From Catenuloplanes atrovinosus (lineage in GTDB: Bacteria; Actinomycetota; Actinomycetes; Mycobacteriales; Micromonosporaceae), in NCBI RefSeq assembly GCF_031458235.1, contig NZ_JAVDYB010000001.1, positions 6,452,501 through 6,516,500 on the forward strand: 64,000 bases of DNA. The letters run 5' to 3'. Shown here in pieces: positions 1-8,183 of the stretch; the first letter of the stretch is position 1, and the number at the start of each line of letters is the position of its first letter. The notes beneath the pieces are model-generated. The model made no database searches and was not told where the DNA came from. It saw only the letters and a program-made list of their open reading frames with translations. The position numbers and the translations under genes were made by a program.

Positions 1-15
1 GAATACCGATCCTGA

Positions 16-594
16 TCACGGGAGCCGCGCGGCCCCGGGCACGATCGCGGCCAGGAGGGACAGCACCGCCTCGGTCCCGGCCATCAGGTCGGCGTCGCCG
101 CCGTCGTTCAGCCACCGCCGGTACGCCGTGCGGAAGACCTGGATCCCCACGCTCGCGGCCAGCTCGGCGACGTCGGGGGCGACGCCGCGCCGCCGGAGCG
201 CGTCGCCGAACCCGTCGGCCGCCCGCTGCTGTTTGATCAGCTCCCGTTCCAGCAACCCGGGGTTCGCCGCGATCATCGCGTCCCGCCGACGCTGGGTCTC
301 GCGCGATCCGAGCTTCTCCCAGTCGAACCCGGCCAGCGTCCCGACCACCGCCCGGAGCGGCTCCGAGACGTCGGCCGTATCGCGGATTTCCCGGACGAGC
401 TCCCGGTAGAGCGCGTCCGCGTCGGCGAAGAGCACCTCCTCCTTGTCGGGGAAGTACCGGAAGAAGGTCCGGGAGGTGACCCCGGCGCGCTGCGCGATCT
501 GGACCGCGCTGGTGGCGTCGAACCCCTGCTCCGCGAACAGCTCCATGGCGGCCTGCTTCAGCCGCTCCGCACTGCCGTGCTCCCACCGAGGCAT
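16..594 (-). CDS. TetR/AcrR family transcriptional regulator
   Basis: 192 residues, the usual TetR length. An N-terminal helix-turn-helix (about residues 8-55) reads AMELFAEQGFDATSAVQIAQRAGVTSRTFFRYF, the family's recognisable AxxLFxxxGFxxTS...AGV...FFRYFxxK pattern; the rest is an alpha-helical ligand domain with no identifiable ligand. The ATG at 594 is supported by a -10 like hexamer TAACTT six bases upstream, so the mRNA is probably leaderless. Target genes are unknown; the upstream neighbour on the same strand is a toxin immunity gene, not an efflux pump, so there is no obvious regulated partner in view. TetR proteins normally repress; that role is inferred from the family. Confidence 0.9.
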   Translation of the reverse strand: MPRWEHGSAERLKQAAMELFAEQGFDATSAVQIAQRAGVTSRTFFRYFPDKEEVLFADADALYRELVREIRDTADVSEPLRAVVGTLAGFDWEKLGSRETQRRRDAMIAANPGLLERELIKQQRAADGFGDALRRRGVAPDVAELAASVGIQVFRTAYRRWLNDGGDADLMAGTEAVLSLLAAIVPGAARLP

Positions 595-600
595 GGCGCC

Positions 601-606
601 AAGTTA
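601..606 (-). promoter_or_regulatory. -10 element, leaderless TetR gene
   Basis: TAACTT on the minus strand (TANNNT) ends six bases before the ATG at 594. It lies just beyond the stop codon of the immunity gene, so the TetR gene can be transcribed on its own. No clear -35 is visible. Confidence 0.45.
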
Positions 607-617
607 ATCAGCCGCCC

Positions 618-1058
618 CTAGAAGAACCGGCCGCGGTACGGATGGGGACGGCCCCACTTCTCCTCCCAGCGCACCAGCCCGGCCTGCCACTCCGGCAGGT
701 CGGGCCGGTATTGGCGGGTCACATTGCGCTCGGGCTGCTCGACCAGGAATCGCCAGTAGTCCTCGACCACCGAGCGCACCACGTCGATCGGATAGCTCTG
801 CGACCTGCCGGGGATCCAGTTGTTCGAGACCGCGAACGTGGAGGAGGTGAAAGTGACCTCGTAATTGTCGCTGCTCCACTCCTCGAACGGTGCGCGCCCA
901 TGGGTGACGTCGTCGATCATCGCGAGTGCGTCCAGGCAGGCGAGGAAATAGCGGGAGATGTCCATCATCGCCCACTGACCGAGCAACTCGTATCGCTCGT
1001 CCGTCGCGTGATAGATCGGCGCGTTGTACTGGTCCATCGAGAAGGTGACGGGGCCCAC
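618..1058 (-). CDS. Putative immunity protein for EndoU toxin (copy 1)
   Basis: 146 residues from a GTG at 1058 preceded by GAGAGG six bases upstream. The open frame continues upstream into the toxin gene, but that part is only the antiphase of the EndoU coding sequence, so the longer version is rejected. The protein aligns by eye with the immunity candidate at 10997-11416: both have a short beta-rich N-terminus, then W-x-M-x-DIxxY-x-CL-x-L-x-I-x-DV, then a C-terminal VxxYWxxL followed by W...E(F/K)xxxHP. Its position directly after an EndoU nuclease gene (14 nt after the toxin stop) is that of a cognate immunity gene. The immunity family itself was not recognised; binding to the toxin is inferred. 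Confidence 0.7.
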   Translation of the reverse strand: MGPVTFSMDQYNAPIYHATDERYELLGQWAMMDISRYFLACLDALAMIDDVTHGRAPFEEWSSDNYEVTFTSSTFAVSNNWIPGRSQSYPIDVVRSVVEDYWRFLVEQPERNVTRQYRPDLPEWQAGLVRWEEKWGRPHPYRGRFF

Positions 1059-1072
1059 GATGTGCCTCTCGA

Positions 1073-1585
1073 TCAGGGGAGCAGCAGCGGCCAGCCGTGC
1101 GTGAAACCGCCGCTGCCATTGTAGAAACCTTCGATCGTCATTCCCTTGTACGTGCCACGCCAGGTGTCGGCGTCCACCCTGGTCGCGTTCTTGAAGGCGC
1201 CCGCCACGGCGTTGTCCACCTGAGCCGGAGTCCAATGGTCGGGGAAGAACGAACTGACGCCACCGTTACCGGCTTTCGGCTTCCAGCGCCCGTGCGGCGG
1301 ATCGAGCGTCGAGTCGAAGAACTCCGGCTCAGCCTGATATACGCCGCTCGGGTGGTCGACCCTGGTACCGGGAATGAGCCGGCGCCCCTCGTAGTCCCGC
1401 CCGCCCGGCCGGTAGTGGTAGCCGGAGCCCTTGGGCTTGCCGGGGCGTACGTGGCCTCCGCCGATGGTGTGCTCGGTGAAGTGCGGGTTCATGCGATGTG
1501 GACTGTCGCGCCGCCTCGTCTTCCGGAGGAAGCGAAGAGCGGCGCGCATGAGCCGGCCGCTCGATGCGGCTCGCCCGCCGGCCAT
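1073..1585 (-). CDS. EndoU-family nuclease toxin domain (orphan cassette)
   Basis: 170 residues. A basic N-terminus (about 1-35, rich in Arg) is followed by a bacterial EndoU-like RNase fold: His39 in EHTIGGGH, His57 in GYHYR, Lys102/Lys104 near WKPK, then SSFFPDHWTPAQVDNAV and a C-terminal GMTIEGF...WPL. This is the His-His-Lys layout of EndoU toxins used in contact-dependent and type VII polymorphic toxins. Unlike the paralogue at 11413-11943 there is no WXG100 or other delivery gene upstream; the 392 bases upstream carry no gene. It is therefore an isolated toxin tip with its immunity gene, either a displaced cassette or a remnant. RNA cleavage is inferred from the family. Start choice is uncertain (Met13 and Met32 also possible). 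Confidence 0.72.
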   Translation of the reverse strand: MAGGRAASSGRLMRAALRFLRKTRRRDSPHRMNPHFTEHTIGGGHVRPGKPKGSGYHYRPGGRDYEGRRLIPGTRVDHPSGVYQAEPEFFDSTLDPPHGRWKPKAGNGGVSSFFPDHWTPAQVDNAVAGAFKNATRVDADTWRGTYKGMTIEGFYNGSGGFTHGWPLLLP

Positions 1586-1859
1586 CCGGCATCACCATCC
1601 ACCAGGTTGCCCGACCCCGGGAACAACGCACCTTAGCAAAGAAAAACGTCGATGCGATGTCCCGGCTGCCGGTCCGGACCGCGCCCGGTCCTGGCCGAAG
1701 GGCGCAGACGGCGGGATTCCACCGCCGAAGCCGCGGCGCGAGATCCGCCGCCGGCCACGGCGGGGCCCGGCGTGGTGTGGTCCTGGCCACGCCGGGACCG
1801 GCTCCGCCGCGGCGTCCGGAGCGGAGCGCCAGCGGAGTCGGAGGCCGCCGCGCGGTGTG

Positions 1860-1908
1860 CCCGCGGGAGCATGCGGAACCCGGGCACGCCGGAAGCGGGA
1901 CTATCGGG
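1860..1908 (+). repeat. Intergenic repeat, copy A
   Basis: Starts CCCGCGGGAGCATGCGG, then CACGCCGGAAGCGGGA and ATCGGG. The same order of blocks occurs at 26777-26818 and, inverted, at 33682-33731; a degraded copy is at 1925-1967. The bases upstream (ACCGGCTCCG, CGCGGCG, CGGAGCGG) also recur before the 26777 copy, so the element may be longer than 50 bp. Confidence 0.6.
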
Positions 1909-1924
1909 TTCCGGGTTTTGAGAA

Positions 1925-1967
1925 CGCCGGCGGAGCATGCGGGCTCGGCAGCGCCAGGGGGCGGGAT
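1925..1967 (+). repeat. Intergenic repeat, degraded copy A2
   Basis: CCGGCGGAGCATGCGGGC followed by GCGCCAGGGGGCGGGA; same block order as copy A, more diverged, 17 bases after it and directly downstream of the glnR stop codon. Confidence 0.45.
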
Positions 1968-1977
1968 GGCGAAGGAG

Positions 1978-2715
1978 CTAGGCCAGGACGCGGTCGATGT
2001 CCGGGGTGAGGATCGGGGTGTCCGGGCGGGGTGGGAGGACGAGCTTGTAGCCGACCTGACGGACCGTGCCGATCATGGACTCGTATTCGGAGCCGAGCTT
2101 GGCGCGGAGGCGGCGGACGTGGACGTCGACCGTGCGGTGGCCGCCGAAGTAGTCGTAGCCCCACACCTCGCGCAGCAGCTGGTCGCGGGTGAAGACCCGG
2201 CCGGGGTGCTGGGCGAGGAACTTGAGCAGCTCGAACTCCTTGTACGTGAGGTCGAGCGGCGCGCCCTTGAGCTTGGCGGCGTAGGTGGTGGGGTCGATGG
2301 CCAGCTCGCCCGCGGTGATCATGCCGTTGGTGCCGGCGGCCTGCGCGTCGCGGCGGGCGGTGACCAGTCGCAGGCGGGCCTCGATCTCGGCGGGGCCGGC
2401 GGAGACGAGCATCACGTCGTCGAGTGCCCATTCGGCGGAGACGGCGGCGAGGCCGGCCTCGTCGACGATCGCGACCAGCGGTGTGGAGAGGCCGGTGGCG
2501 CGCAGCAGGCGGCAGGTGTCGCGGGCCTCGGCGAGGCCGGAGCGGCTGCCGAAGCCGTGCGCGCCGTCGACCAGGACTACGTCCGGGTTGGGGCCGGTGA
2601 TCAGCGCGGACACGTCGCGCGGCGCGATGCGCAGCGTGTGCGGGAGCAGGTCGAGCGCGGGGAGGACGCGGCGGGCGCGCTCGCCGGCGATGGCGGTCAT
2701 GAGAAGGATCTCCAC
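1978..2715 (-). CDS. glnR: Orphan OmpR-type response regulator GlnR
   Basis: 245 residues from a GTG at 2715 (AGGGG four bases upstream); the open frame runs further upstream without family similarity. An N-terminal receiver-like domain (about 1-125) contains DVVLVDG at the phosphorylation position, followed by the hallmark [16 protein letters not shown] and [12 protein letters not shown] seen in actinobacterial GlnR. The C-terminal winged helix (about 150-230) reads [35 protein letters not shown] and [14 protein letters not shown], essentially the GlnR DNA-binding domain. GlnR is the global activator/repressor of nitrogen genes (glnA, amtB-glnK, nirB) and acts as a dimer without a cognate kinase. 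No nitrogen gene lies beside it, though it may control the hut operon in this window. Confidence 0.85.
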   Translation of the reverse strand: MEILLMTAIAGERARRVLPALDLLPHTLRIAPRDVSALITGPNPDVVLVDGAHGFGSRSGLAEARDTCRLLRATGLSTPLVAIVDEAGLAAVSAEWALDDVMLVSAGPAEIEARLRLVTARRDAQAAGTNGMITAGELAIDPTTYAAKLKGAPLDLTYKEFELLKFLAQHPGRVFTRDQLLREVWGYDYFGGHRTVDVHVRRLRAKLGSEYESMIGTVRQVGYKLVLPPRPDTPILTPDIDRVLA

Positions 2716-2900
2716 GGTGCCCCTAACCCCCGAAGGTGTGCTCGGAAAGGCCAGAGTCCAGCAGTTTTGTTTCCATTCAGTGATCGTCGGATTCCGGGTG
2801 TCGAACACCACGTTTACCAGCGGAGATCATGTCCGAGCTGGGAAGAAGTCGTAACCGAACCGATCAAGATCAACATATTCGGCATGGCCGCGACCTGCGG

Positions 2901-2906
2901 TACGGT
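2901..2906 (+). promoter_or_regulatory. -10 element, leaderless small gene
   Basis: TACGGT, six bases before the GTG at 2913. Same layout as the other leaderless starts in this window. Confidence 0.4.
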
Positions 2907-2912
2907 CCGAGA

Positions 2913-3152
2913 GTGAGAGTCGAATGCCACTGGTGGAACGGGAACCGCACCCCGAAGGGTCGTCGCGACGTCTACATCCGGACGGATGGTTCCCGTTGGG
3001 AGGTCGAGGCGCAGATCGGCGGCGCTTCCGGCAAATCCAAGGTCCAGGAGTGCCCCAGCCACGCATCGGCCGTGATCCTCGCCAACGCCTGGCGGGGCTC
3101 CAACCCGAACTGGTTGGAGGTGCCTCAGCCGCGCACCCCCGCGCACAGCTGA
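2913..3152 (+). CDS. Small hypothetical protein
   Basis: 79 residues from a GTG at 2913, beginning MRVECHWWNGNRTPKG and RRDVYIRTDGSRWEVEAQIGG. The frame is open further upstream to an ATG at 2829, but a -10 box six bases before the GTG favours the short form. It is hydrophilic with no signal peptide or membrane segment; the strand pattern VYIRTDG-x-RWEVEAQIGG suggests a small beta-sheet protein. It is transcribed divergently from glnR. Family not recognised and function unknown; coding status rests on codon bias and the compact, well-formed sequence. Confidence 0.6.
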   Translation: MRVECHWWNGNRTPKGRRDVYIRTDGSRWEVEAQIGGASGKSKVQECPSHASAVILANAWRGSNPNWLEVPQPRTPAHS

Positions 3153-3208
3153 GACACCGGCGCCGTGGCAGCGGCGCCCGCAAGATCCCACAACCCCTCA
3201 ACCGGCGA

Positions 3209-3290
3209 TGAGGATTATTCAGCGCGGTGGAGACCATCGCGGTGACCCCGCTATAGCGAGTCGGTCCGGTTCGGCGCTGAATAATCCTCA
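3209..3290. repeat. AT-rich 17-bp inverted repeat element
   Basis: Perfect 17-base arms, TGAGGATTATTCAGCGC at 3209-3225 and its reverse complement at 3274-3290, separated by 48 bases that include the palindrome CGCTATAGCG. The arms are strikingly AT-rich for this genome. The right arm abuts the stop codon of the giant ATPase gene (3291). It could serve as a terminator for that gene or be a miniature transposable element; no other copy was seen in the window. Confidence 0.7.
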
Positions 3291-6200
3291 CTAATCGGAC
3301 GTCATCGACCGCGCCGCCGCGGCGCGGTCGATGGCCTCCTCCACGGCCGCCACCCGGTCGGCCAGCAGCCCGACCGCGCCGACCGCCCGGCTCATCGGGT
3401 CGTCCCCGGCCCCGCCCAGCGCGGCCTGCCGGAGGAACGCGGCCTTGACCTCGTCCCACCGGGCGCGCTGCGCCGGGGTGAGCCGGCCGCGCAGCTCCGC
3501 GAGCTTCAGCAGGTTCGCCTCCGCGCCGCCGGTGAGCGTCTGCGCCTCGCCGAGATAGTGGTCGTCGAGCACGGTCTCCAACTCGGCGTCGTTCATCACC
3601 GGCACGATGCGCTCCGCGAGCTTGTTCATGTTGCGGTACGAGCCCTGCAGCTTGAACGGCGGCTCCGTGCGCGACTCCTCCGCCTGTGCCGCGGACGCGA
3701 TGTACGCGCGGTTCACGGTGAGCACGACCTCCTGGACCCGCAGCAGCTTGCGCAGCACCGCGAGGATGCCGTCCAGCTCGACCGCGGAGTACGGATGCGC
3801 CAGCCGGTCCGCGCGCGCGGTCCCGTCGCCGCGGGCCAGCCGGACCAGCAGCTCGATGTCGCCGCGCTCCCGGGTGGAGAGCGGCGCCAGCACCGGGTTC
3901 GAGGTGAGCGCGTTCTCGATGTAGGAGAGCGCGAACAGGTCCTCCCGGCCGGAGAGCACGTCGCCGAGGTTCCACACGTCGGCCCGGTTGGCGAGCATGT
4001 CCGGGATGCGGAAGCGCTGGCCGCTCTCGGTGTACGGGTTGCCGGCCATGCACACCGCGAACCGCTTGCCGCGCAGGTCGTACGTGCGGGTGGCGCCGTC
4101 CCAGACGCCTTCCATCCGCCGCTGCGCGTCACACAGCGAGATGAACTTCTGCAGCAGCTCCGGGTTGGTGTGCTGGATGTCGTCCAGGTAGAGCAGCACG
4201 TTGTTGCCCAGCTCCAGGGCGAACGAGATCTTCTCCACCTCCTGCCGCGCGGTCGCGTTCGGCGCCTCGGCCGGGTCGAGCGAGGTCACGCCGTGCCCGA
4301 GCGCCGGGCCGTTGACCTTGACGAACACCAGGCCGAGCCGACTGGCCACGTACTCCATGAGCGTGGTCTTGCCGTAGCCGGGCGGCGAGATGAGCAGCAG
4401 CAGGCCCATCTGGTCGGTGCGCTTGGCGTCGCCGGCCGCGCCGAGCTGGCGGGCCAGGTTGTCGCCGATCAGCGGCAGGTAGATCTCGTCGAGCAGCCGG
4501 TTGCGGACGAACGCGCTCATCACCCGCGGCGTGTACTCGTCCAGCCGCAGCCGGGCGCGTTCCGCGCTGGCGAGCGCGGTCCGCTGCCGCTGGTAGTCGC
4601 GGTACGCGGGCATCCGCTGCTCGCGGAACCGGCGGGTGCGCGGCAGGAACTCGTCAAGCCGCACGGTGAGCGCGCGGTCGGCGATCCGCGGGTGCGCGCC
4701 GAGCAGGCCGGTGACCCGCTCGCTGAGCGCGGCGGACGAGTCGTGCCGGGCCAGGTCCGGCGCGAGCAGCAGCGCGACCGCCTCGGGGAGTTCGGCCGGG
4801 GCGTCCGCGCCGGTGGAGGCGAGGTAGGCGCCGAGCCACGCGCCGGCCAGCTGGTGCCGGGCGGCGAGGTCGCCGTCGAGCGCGCGCAGGTCCTCGTCGA
4901 AGTCGCGTCCGGAGGGCGCCACGGTGCCGCCCAGCGCACGCCGGAAACGATCGAGGAGGGTACGGGCGTCCGCGCTGGTCACGAACCCGAACGGCTGCCC
5001 GGCCAGCTCCTCGACCAGGTACTCCCCCACCTGGTCCGGCTCGTCGACCGGCAGCCCGGCCTCACCCAGGAACACGGCGGCGTCCGCGCCCAGCTCCGCG
5101 GCGAGGGCGGCGAGCGCGGGCCCGGCCGTGCCGAAGACCGCCCGCGCGCGGATCAGCGAGGAGGCGCGGCGCGTCCAGACCGCGCGGTCCTCCTCGGCGA
5201 CGCCGTACGCCCAGAAGAGCTGCGCCGCCGCGCGCACCGCCGGCGGGTAGCGCAGCAGTCCCGCGCCCGCGTGCAGGCGCAGCAGCGCGTCCAGGATCAG
5301 CGCAGCGTCGACGTCGTGGACGCCGCGCTCGTACCCCTCGTCGTACCGGGTCTCGGCCTCGCGGCGGACGATGTCGCGCAGGTCCGGGCCGATGGGCAGG
5401 TCGCGCGAGGTGGCGAGCACGGTGGCGGCCAGGTGTTCGGCCCGGTAGACCTCCGGCGACTCGGAGACGAGTAGCTGCTCCCAGAACGGCCGGGTGGCCG
5501 CGAACGCCGGGTCGCGGACCGGGGCCCGGAAGTCGGTGGCGGTGATCGCGAACGTCATCCCGCCGTCGTGCGGCACCATGGTCAGGTCCACGGCCTGCGT
5601 GTTCACCGCGAACCGGTGCTTGCCGAGCCGGATCGTGCCGCCGCCGTCCGCGAACAGGTCGAGGCGGTCGCGCAGGGACCGGCCGGCCTCCTGGCGCGCG
5701 GCCTTCACGCGACCGGCCAGTTCCTCCGCGCGCACGCTGTCGCCGAGCGCGCGCAGCTCGTCCGCGACCGAGTGCAGCTTCGCGACCATCGGGTCGGTGG
5801 CGAAGTAGGTGTTGACCTCGTCGAGCGTGCCGAGCGATGCGACCCGGCGGGCGACGCTGCCGAGGATCCGCTCCGCGGAGTCGACCAGCCGGTCCGCGCG
5901 CCGCGAGCGGTCGTCCAGCAGCGCCTGCTTCCGGGAGGAGAACGCCTCGTAGACGTCGGTGCGCTTGGTGGACAGCTGCGCCAGGAAGTCGTCGAATTCG
6001 GCGAACCGGGACTCCAGGTTCTCCAACTGCAGCATCAGCCGGCCGAGCTGCTCGTCGCACCGCTCGGGCGTGTCCGCGGCCGCGAGCGCGCCGGTGATCG
6101 CCTGCCCGAGCAGGGCGAACTCGGCGGCGAACTCGGCCCGCCCCTCCCGGTCGAGCAACTGCCGGCGGCGGCCGTCCAGGACGGCGCGGGCCCGGTTGAG

Positions 6201-8183
6201 GCCGCCGAGCACCTCGCCGACCCGCTCCAGGATGCCGACCCGGACCGTGGCGTCCGCGATGTCCAGCGAGCCGACCACCTCGGTGACCGTCTGCAGGCCG
6301 GTGGCCTGGGCGTCGAGCCGCTCCGCCACCTCGGCCGAGGACGCCACCGTCTCGATCGCGCCCGCCGTGGTCTCCAGGTCGGCGACGACCGCGTGGTACC
6401 CGTCGAAGGCGTCGGCGCCGCTCAGATACGTCACCGCGCGCTGGGCGAACGCGGACGTCTCGGCCTCGAGCTCGGCCAGCAGCGTGTCCAGCGCACCGAG
6501 GTCGAGATAGCGCAGCTCGCGCAGCGAGACCAGCCGGCCCTGCGCGGCACGCAGCACGGCCAGCCGGGTGATCCAGTCCTCCGTGGACGTCGGCGTCTCA
6601 CCGCGGGACCGCCGGATCATGGCGGTGACCTCGGAGGACGCGGTGCCGAGCGCGGTCGCGGCCTGGGCGGTGAGTGCCTGCACCTTCTCGAACTCGTCCA
6701 GCACCTGGCCGGCCGTGGTCCGTACCTCGGTCAGCGGCGCCGCCAGGTCTCCCAGCTCCGGGTCGCCGAGCCAGTGGTAGTGGTCGAACGCGCGCGTGCA
6801 CGCCGCGATCAGGCCCTCGTAGACCGCCTGGGACGGGCTCATCTCGCCGACCATGCGCGCGATCGAGACCGCCTCGGAGATGCCCCGGACCAGCTCCGCG
6901 TTGCCGATCCGGGCCAGCGTGCCCGCGCCGGCCGGCTGCGTGGCCGCGTACGTGTCGGACAGGAACGGCGTCTGCCACACCTGCACCGGGTGCACGCGGG
7001 TCGGCTCGTCCGTGGCGGACCGGAACACGATCAGCGTGCCGTCGTCGAAGAGCGAGTACCCGTGGCAGGTGAACGGGTTCGCGACCTCCTTGCGGATCAG
7101 GTTGTACGGCAGCAGCAGGTAGCGGCCGTCGGTGCGGGCGTGGAAGACGTAGAGCACGTCCTCGCCGTTCGGCGACCGGATGGCCTTCTCGAACTCCAGC
7201 CCCTGCACGTCCGTGTCGAACGTCTTGGTGACGCCGGTGTCGAGGTAGTAGCCGCCCGGGAAGATGATTCCCTGGTCCTCGGGCAGCCGCTGGCAGGCCT
7301 GGCCGATGCCGTCGAGCCGGGCGACCGTACGCGTGCGGGTGTTGAAGACCAGGTACCGGTGCACGGTCTCCTTGTACGGCAGCACCTTGAGCAGGATCAG
7401 CGTGCCGACCCGGGCGTAGCCGACCTCCGCGTCGGCCAGGCTCTGCAGCGGCTCGTCGACCGGCTCGCCGTAGATGCCCTCGCCGTCCTCGGTGTTGTTC
7501 TCCACCTTGATGGTGAGCGTGCCGCCGACCGTCTCGACGAAGACCTCGTCCTCGATCGAGATGTGCGGGTGCCGGCCGAGGACGTGCTGGTCGCGGGTGG
7601 TCTCGGTCCACTCGAAGTCGTGCGCGGGCGGGAACACGTGCTCGCGCTCGCCCCGGTTGTCGAGGTAGGACACCGTACCGTCGGGTGCGGTCCGCCAGCG
7701 CAGCACGCGCAGGTCGTCGCCGCGCGCGCCGGTCTGGAAGACGGCCAGCAGCCGCCCCTCCATCCGGCGCAGCTGCAGCAGCCGCGTCTGCCGGTAGTAC
7801 CGGTACAGCTCCGCGAAGTCGCGCTGGAAGCGCTCGTCGTCGAGCAGCCCCGGCACCGGCCCGGGCTCGCTGAATGCAAAACCGTCGCCGCCGGTACGCC
7901 CGAAGCCGTGCAGCGAGAACACGTCCGCGACCGACGTCTCCGACTTGAGCCCGATGAAGACGTTGTAGCCGAACAGCATCCGCCCGCCCACGGACACGAT
8001 GTCGCGCGGCACGCAGTTGTTCTCGGTCCGGATTCGCTCCGTGCCGAGCAGGCGCAGTTCGGCGCCGCCGAACGTCTCCGCGCGCTGGGCGTTCAGCCGT
8101 TCGGCGCGCCGGGCGAGCTCCGCGGCCTGCTCGGCGAGCCGGCCGCGGAGCACCTCGTAGGTGCCGGCGTCCACGTCGGTCAC
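3291..8183 (-). CDS. Giant AAA-type ATPase of the flotillin cassette (annotated elsewhere as 'DNA repair ATPase')
   Basis: 1630 residues. The N-terminal half (about 40-480) contains a beta-rich region (RTENNCVPRDIVSVGGRMLFGYNVFIGLK), followed by long helical stretches (about 480-900) likely to form coiled coils. A P-loop ATPase domain near residue 1265 reads SPPGYGKTTLMEYVASRLG, with Walker B VLLYLDDIQHT near 1330 and sensor-like AGNPYTESG. The ATG overlaps the flotillin stop (ATGA), so the two are translationally coupled. Proteins of this type co-occur with YqiK-like flotillins. No nuclease or polymerase motif is visible; a DNA repair role is an annotation habit, and a chaperone- or remodelling-like role at flotillin membrane domains is inferred from context. 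Confidence 0.8.
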   Translation of the reverse strand: MTDVDAGTYEVLRGRLAEQAAELARRAERLNAQRAETFGGAELRLLGTERIRTENNCVPRDIVSVGGRMLFGYNVFIGLKSETSVADVFSLHGFGRTGGDGFAFSEPGPVPGLLDDERFQRDFAELYRYYRQTRLLQLRRMEGRLLAVFQTGARGDDLRVLRWRTAPDGTVSYLDNRGEREHVFPPAHDFEWTETTRDQHVLGRHPHISIEDEVFVETVGGTLTIKVENNTEDGEGIYGEPVDEPLQSLADAEVGYARVGTLILLKVLPYKETVHRYLVFNTRTRTVARLDGIGQACQRLPEDQGIIFPGGYYLDTGVTKTFDTDVQGLEFEKAIRSPNGEDVLYVFHARTDGRYLLLPYNLIRKEVANPFTCHGYSLFDDGTLIVFRSATDEPTRVHPVQVWQTPFLSDTYAATQPAGAGTLARIGNAELVRGISEAVSIARMVGEMSPSQAVYEGLIAACTRAFDHYHWLGDPELGDLAAPLTEVRTTAGQVLDEFEKVQALTAQAATALGTASSEVTAMIRRSRGETPTSTEDWITRLAVLRAAQGRLVSLRELRYLDLGALDTLLAELEAETSAFAQRAVTYLSGADAFDGYHAVVADLETTAGAIETVASSAEVAERLDAQATGLQTVTEVVGSLDIADATVRVGILERVGEVLGGLNRARAVLDGRRRQLLDREGRAEFAAEFALLGQAITGALAAADTPERCDEQLGRLMLQLENLESRFAEFDDFLAQLSTKRTDVYEAFSSRKQALLDDRSRRADRLVDSAERILGSVARRVASLGTLDEVNTYFATDPMVAKLHSVADELRALGDSVRAEELAGRVKAARQEAGRSLRDRLDLFADGGGTIRLGKHRFAVNTQAVDLTMVPHDGGMTFAITATDFRAPVRDPAFAATRPFWEQLLVSESPEVYRAEHLAATVLATSRDLPIGPDLRDIVRREAETRYDEGYERGVHDVDAALILDALLRLHAGAGLLRYPPAVRAAAQLFWAYGVAEEDRAVWTRRASSLIRARAVFGTAGPALAALAAELGADAAVFLGEAGLPVDEPDQVGEYLVEELAGQPFGFVTSADARTLLDRFRRALGGTVAPSGRDFDEDLRALDGDLAARHQLAGAWLGAYLASTGADAPAELPEAVALLLAPDLARHDSSAALSERVTGLLGAHPRIADRALTVRLDEFLPRTRRFREQRMPAYRDYQRQRTALASAERARLRLDEYTPRVMSAFVRNRLLDEIYLPLIGDNLARQLGAAGDAKRTDQMGLLLLISPPGYGKTTLMEYVASRLGLVFVKVNGPALGHGVTSLDPAEAPNATARQEVEKISFALELGNNVLLYLDDIQHTNPELLQKFISLCDAQRRMEGVWDGATRTYDLRGKRFAVCMAGNPYTESGQRFRIPDMLANRADVWNLGDVLSGREDLFALSYIENALTSNPVLAPLSTRERGDIELLVRLARGDGTARADRLAHPYSAVELDGILAVLRKLLRVQEVVLTVNRAYIASAAQAEESRTEPPFKLQGSYRNMNKLAERIVPVMNDAELETVLDDHYLGEAQTLTGGAEANLLKLAELRGRLTPAQRARWDEVKAAFLRQAALGGAGDDPMSRAVGAVGLLADRVAAVEEAIDRAAAARSMTSD

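Larger units (their letters stand above)
1586..1977. other. Gene-free GC-rich interval
   Basis: No convincing gene on either strand; the open frames here lack family resemblance. The region is dominated by GC-rich inverted-repeat-like sequence and carries two copies of an intergenic repeat (1860-1908 and 1925-1967). Confidence 0.6.

Noticed and set aside
1059-1235. Longer N-terminus for the copy-1 immunity gene
   Set aside because: The extra residues are the out-of-frame reading of the EndoU coding sequence; a GTG at 1058 with a good Shine-Dalgarno gives a protein matching the paralogue.
1901-2431. 176-residue minus-strand frame overlapping glnR
   Set aside because: Different frame through the GlnR winged-helix region with His/Arg/Pro-rich translation.
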